Assembly (NCBI GenBank): GCA_013399875.1
Contig: VXAZ01006807.1
Location: 1,178,001 to 1,242,000 of the forward strand
Origin: Gymnorhina tibicen
Taxonomy: Eukaryota; Chordata; Aves; Passeriformes; Artamidae
Length of the DNA stretch: 64,000 bases
Direction of reading: 5' to 3'
Shown: positions 62,340 through 64,000 of the stretch, in pieces
Layout: each line of letters opens with the position of its first letter
How positions within the stretch are numbered: the stretch's first letter is position 1
Program-made: the position numbers and the translations under genes
The notes under the pieces: model-generated
Databases searched by the model: none
What the model saw: the letters and a program-made list of their open reading frames with translations, nothing else
Told to the model about the DNA's origin: nothing

Positions 62340-63300
62340 CCATCCCAGCATAGAGCTGCTGGGACAGCCCTCATGAGGAATTGCTAAAATCCTCTTCCTC
62401 TGCTCCTCGGAATGGATCTCCCAGGTAAGAACACGTTGTCACAATGTCCAAGATCAGAGCCCTCTCCACCAAGAGCCTATGGCTGCTCTGATGTGGCCTT
62501 GAGGGCCCATTCCTGCAATACCTGGGCTCAGACACCCCTCCAGATGGGAGGCATGCACACCTAAGGGCAGCTCCTGGTACAGGCTGCGAACCCCAGAAAC
62601 ACTCAGGGGAGGTCAGCAACACCCGAAAGCAGACAGGAAACATCCACGCTGAGGAGGGCAGAGCAGGGCACCAGCAGACAGGTGAAGACTGTCCCCTCCC
62701 CTTGAACCAGCACTAACGGGAACAGGGGCTGTGTTTCCACAGTACATAAACTCCATTCCTCACTGGAGTTCATCATCCTGCTGGACAGCTTTCTAAGTGG
62801 CATTGGCAGGGTTTTAAATGAGCAGGGTTCCAATGAACTCCTTGTCCACAGCCACTGGCTCTGACCCAGCTATCCATGCCTGTGTCCTCAGGGATGCTGG
62901 CAAGGAGTCACACAGCAGGACAGGAGCTCTGGCATTGCACGGCAGGGGCTCCAGCATCACAGGCAGCTGAAGCTCCTTCCCATCGCTTGCCAGCTTGCTC
63001 AGCCATCTCCACCACCCTGGCTGTGGCCAGGTCAAACTTCTCCAAAATCCCCTCACTGCTGCCTGATGGCACCAGCTGGAACCTCCTCTAATGGCCAGGC
63101 CCTGCCCTTGATGCACATTAGGGCTCCCAAGAGAGGATTTTTAGCCGAGTTGACCTCTGTGAACACCAGCTGCAGATGTTCTGACAGGAAGGCAATGTCA
63201 GTGTGCTGCTGGACTAGGGCTCACACCAGCAGCTGGGTTTACAGATTCTGGAGCTCCAAAGGACAGAGCAGAGAACAGGAGACATCCAAAGTATTTTCAT
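62340..63300 (-). other. GC-rich block with tiled minus-strand open frames, possible decayed coding DNA
   Basis: About 950 GC-rich bases in AT-rich surroundings. On the minus strand three frames of 100 codons (62814-63116), 76 codons (62603-62833) and 90 codons (62371-62643) follow one another with small overlaps, as a frame-shifted coding sequence would. Just upstream on the same strand, 63.1-63.2 kb, the translation reads HTDIAFLSEHLQLVFTEVNS and then NPLLGALMCIKGRAWP before a stop, and another frame gives EKFDLATARVVEMAEQAGKR; these look more protein-like than the average chance frame. I cannot name a family. No poly-A tail, splice sites or target-site duplication were established. It could be a decayed retrogene, ancient transposon protein or merely GC-rich DNA. 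Confidence 0.25.
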
Positions 63301-64000
63301 AGGAACTGAGATAAATATTCTGTATTTATTCTACATTTTGCAGCATCTAGATGCAAACTAAGGAAAGTTCCCCTTCACGCAACCAAAATAAAAATAGGAT
63401 GGAGTGATAAAAAAACAAAGGCTAGCAGCTTCTACTTAAGGTTTTCACTATTTTAAACCCATATATGCACCTAAAACCAATAGGTGCATTTTTTTAAAGG
63501 CAGAGAATGTAAATATTAAAAATCTTGGGTTGCACCTATTTCTGGAAAATGTAATGCACAGCCCTCAGACTCCAGTTCAGTACTCCTATCGTGGGAGTGG
63601 GAGGACTGCGTTCACATGAGACATGAATTAGGGCCTAAAAATATGTCCTAGTAATAAAGGAGAAGCTAATTTTAACTTTCAGCATTGCCAATTTCAGAAC
63701 AGAGCTTCATTTAGAGGAAATCCATTTTGCGAGTGTGTGAACCTGCCCCCAAAAGCCCAAAAAATCAGCAGGTTAGACACAGGTCTTCCTTGCTGATAGG
63801 GCTGGGGGGACCAACAGGCCACTACACTGCCACCATTCCACCAGGGGACATTGAAGAACCATGGCTGTGTGACTTCCTAGAACTGCAGCTCTCACAGGTC
63901 CGTATGAGCACATCCAGCAGAACTGGCTGCTGCTTGGACCATCCTGATCCCAACACTCTAACAGCTCTCTAGCACACACCAGACTGAAGGCCCTGACTCG
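63301..64000. other. Unique DNA to the window edge
   Basis: AT-rich to about 63720, then GC-richer to the end, with an 81-codon plus-strand frame (63727-63972) and a 68-codon minus-strand frame (63773-63979) over the same bases. Neither product is recognised. The GC-rich part may continue beyond the window. Confidence 0.45.

Noticed and set aside
1..64000. CRISPR arrays, tRNA or rRNA genes, operons, phage or plasmid genes
   Set aside because: No spaced direct repeats, no cloverleaf-like tRNA boxes and no rRNA motifs were seen, and the CR1 and LTR content shows a vertebrate nuclear genome.

Overview
The window reads as nuclear DNA of a bird. The diagnostic evidence is the set of CR1 LINE 3' ends. 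Each carries the avian CR1 tail (a stretch like GATGATCTTTAAGGTCCC, then AACCCAAACCATTCTATGATT), some on the plus and some on the minus strand. Two stretches also look like avian endogenous-retrovirus LTRs. The type of LTR at 39835-40426 resembles one I know from neoavian and passerine genomes, but I cannot name the species.

I find no protein-coding gene that I can defend. The DNA is AT-rich, stops are frequent in all six frames, and the open frames (longest 180 codons) have no family resemblance that I recognise apart from decayed LINE protein. The simplest reading is a gene desert or a large intron. I found no tRNA, rRNA, CRISPR array or bacterial-type feature.

Layout. 1-3690: unique AT-rich DNA with a (CAG)8 run. 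3690-3895: two short CR1 ends pointing outward. 3896-16892: unique DNA with a GC-rich block at 4310-4800, a CpG-bearing block with a strong splice donor at 9490-9697, a possible orphan exon at 15048-15250 and a 68-nt hairpin at 15652-15719. 16893-17464: 5'-truncated CR1, plus strand. 17465-24666: unique DNA with an AT palindrome at 23170-23197. 24667-25543: probable solo LTR, minus strand, with TATA box and polyadenylation signal. 25544-32218: unique DNA with a 56-codon signal-peptide-like ORF at 28727-28897 and a T/G-rich tract near 30.4 kb. 32219-33420: a CR1 3' end on the minus strand, then a separate decayed CR1 ORF1 (GDSL-type esterase) on the plus strand. 33421-39834: unique DNA that may hold regulatory elements. 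39835-40426: solo LTR, plus strand. 40427-50090: unique DNA with a striking 97-nt hairpin at 46061-46157. 50091-50182: CR1 tail. 50904-50936: (TTTA)n. 50937-55506: unique DNA with two GC-rich blocks. 55507-56125: 5'-truncated CR1, minus strand. 56126-64000: unique DNA with an A-rich tract at 60.6 kb and a GC-rich, frame-broken block at 62.3-63.3 kb.

The items most worth following up are the 29-bp near-perfect inverted repeat at 46061-46157, the CR1 ORF1 fragment that lacks the rest of its element, the inverted repeat at the 5' edge of the 39835 LTR, and the frame-broken GC-rich block at 62371-63116. No previously undescribed multi-gene system is visible here.
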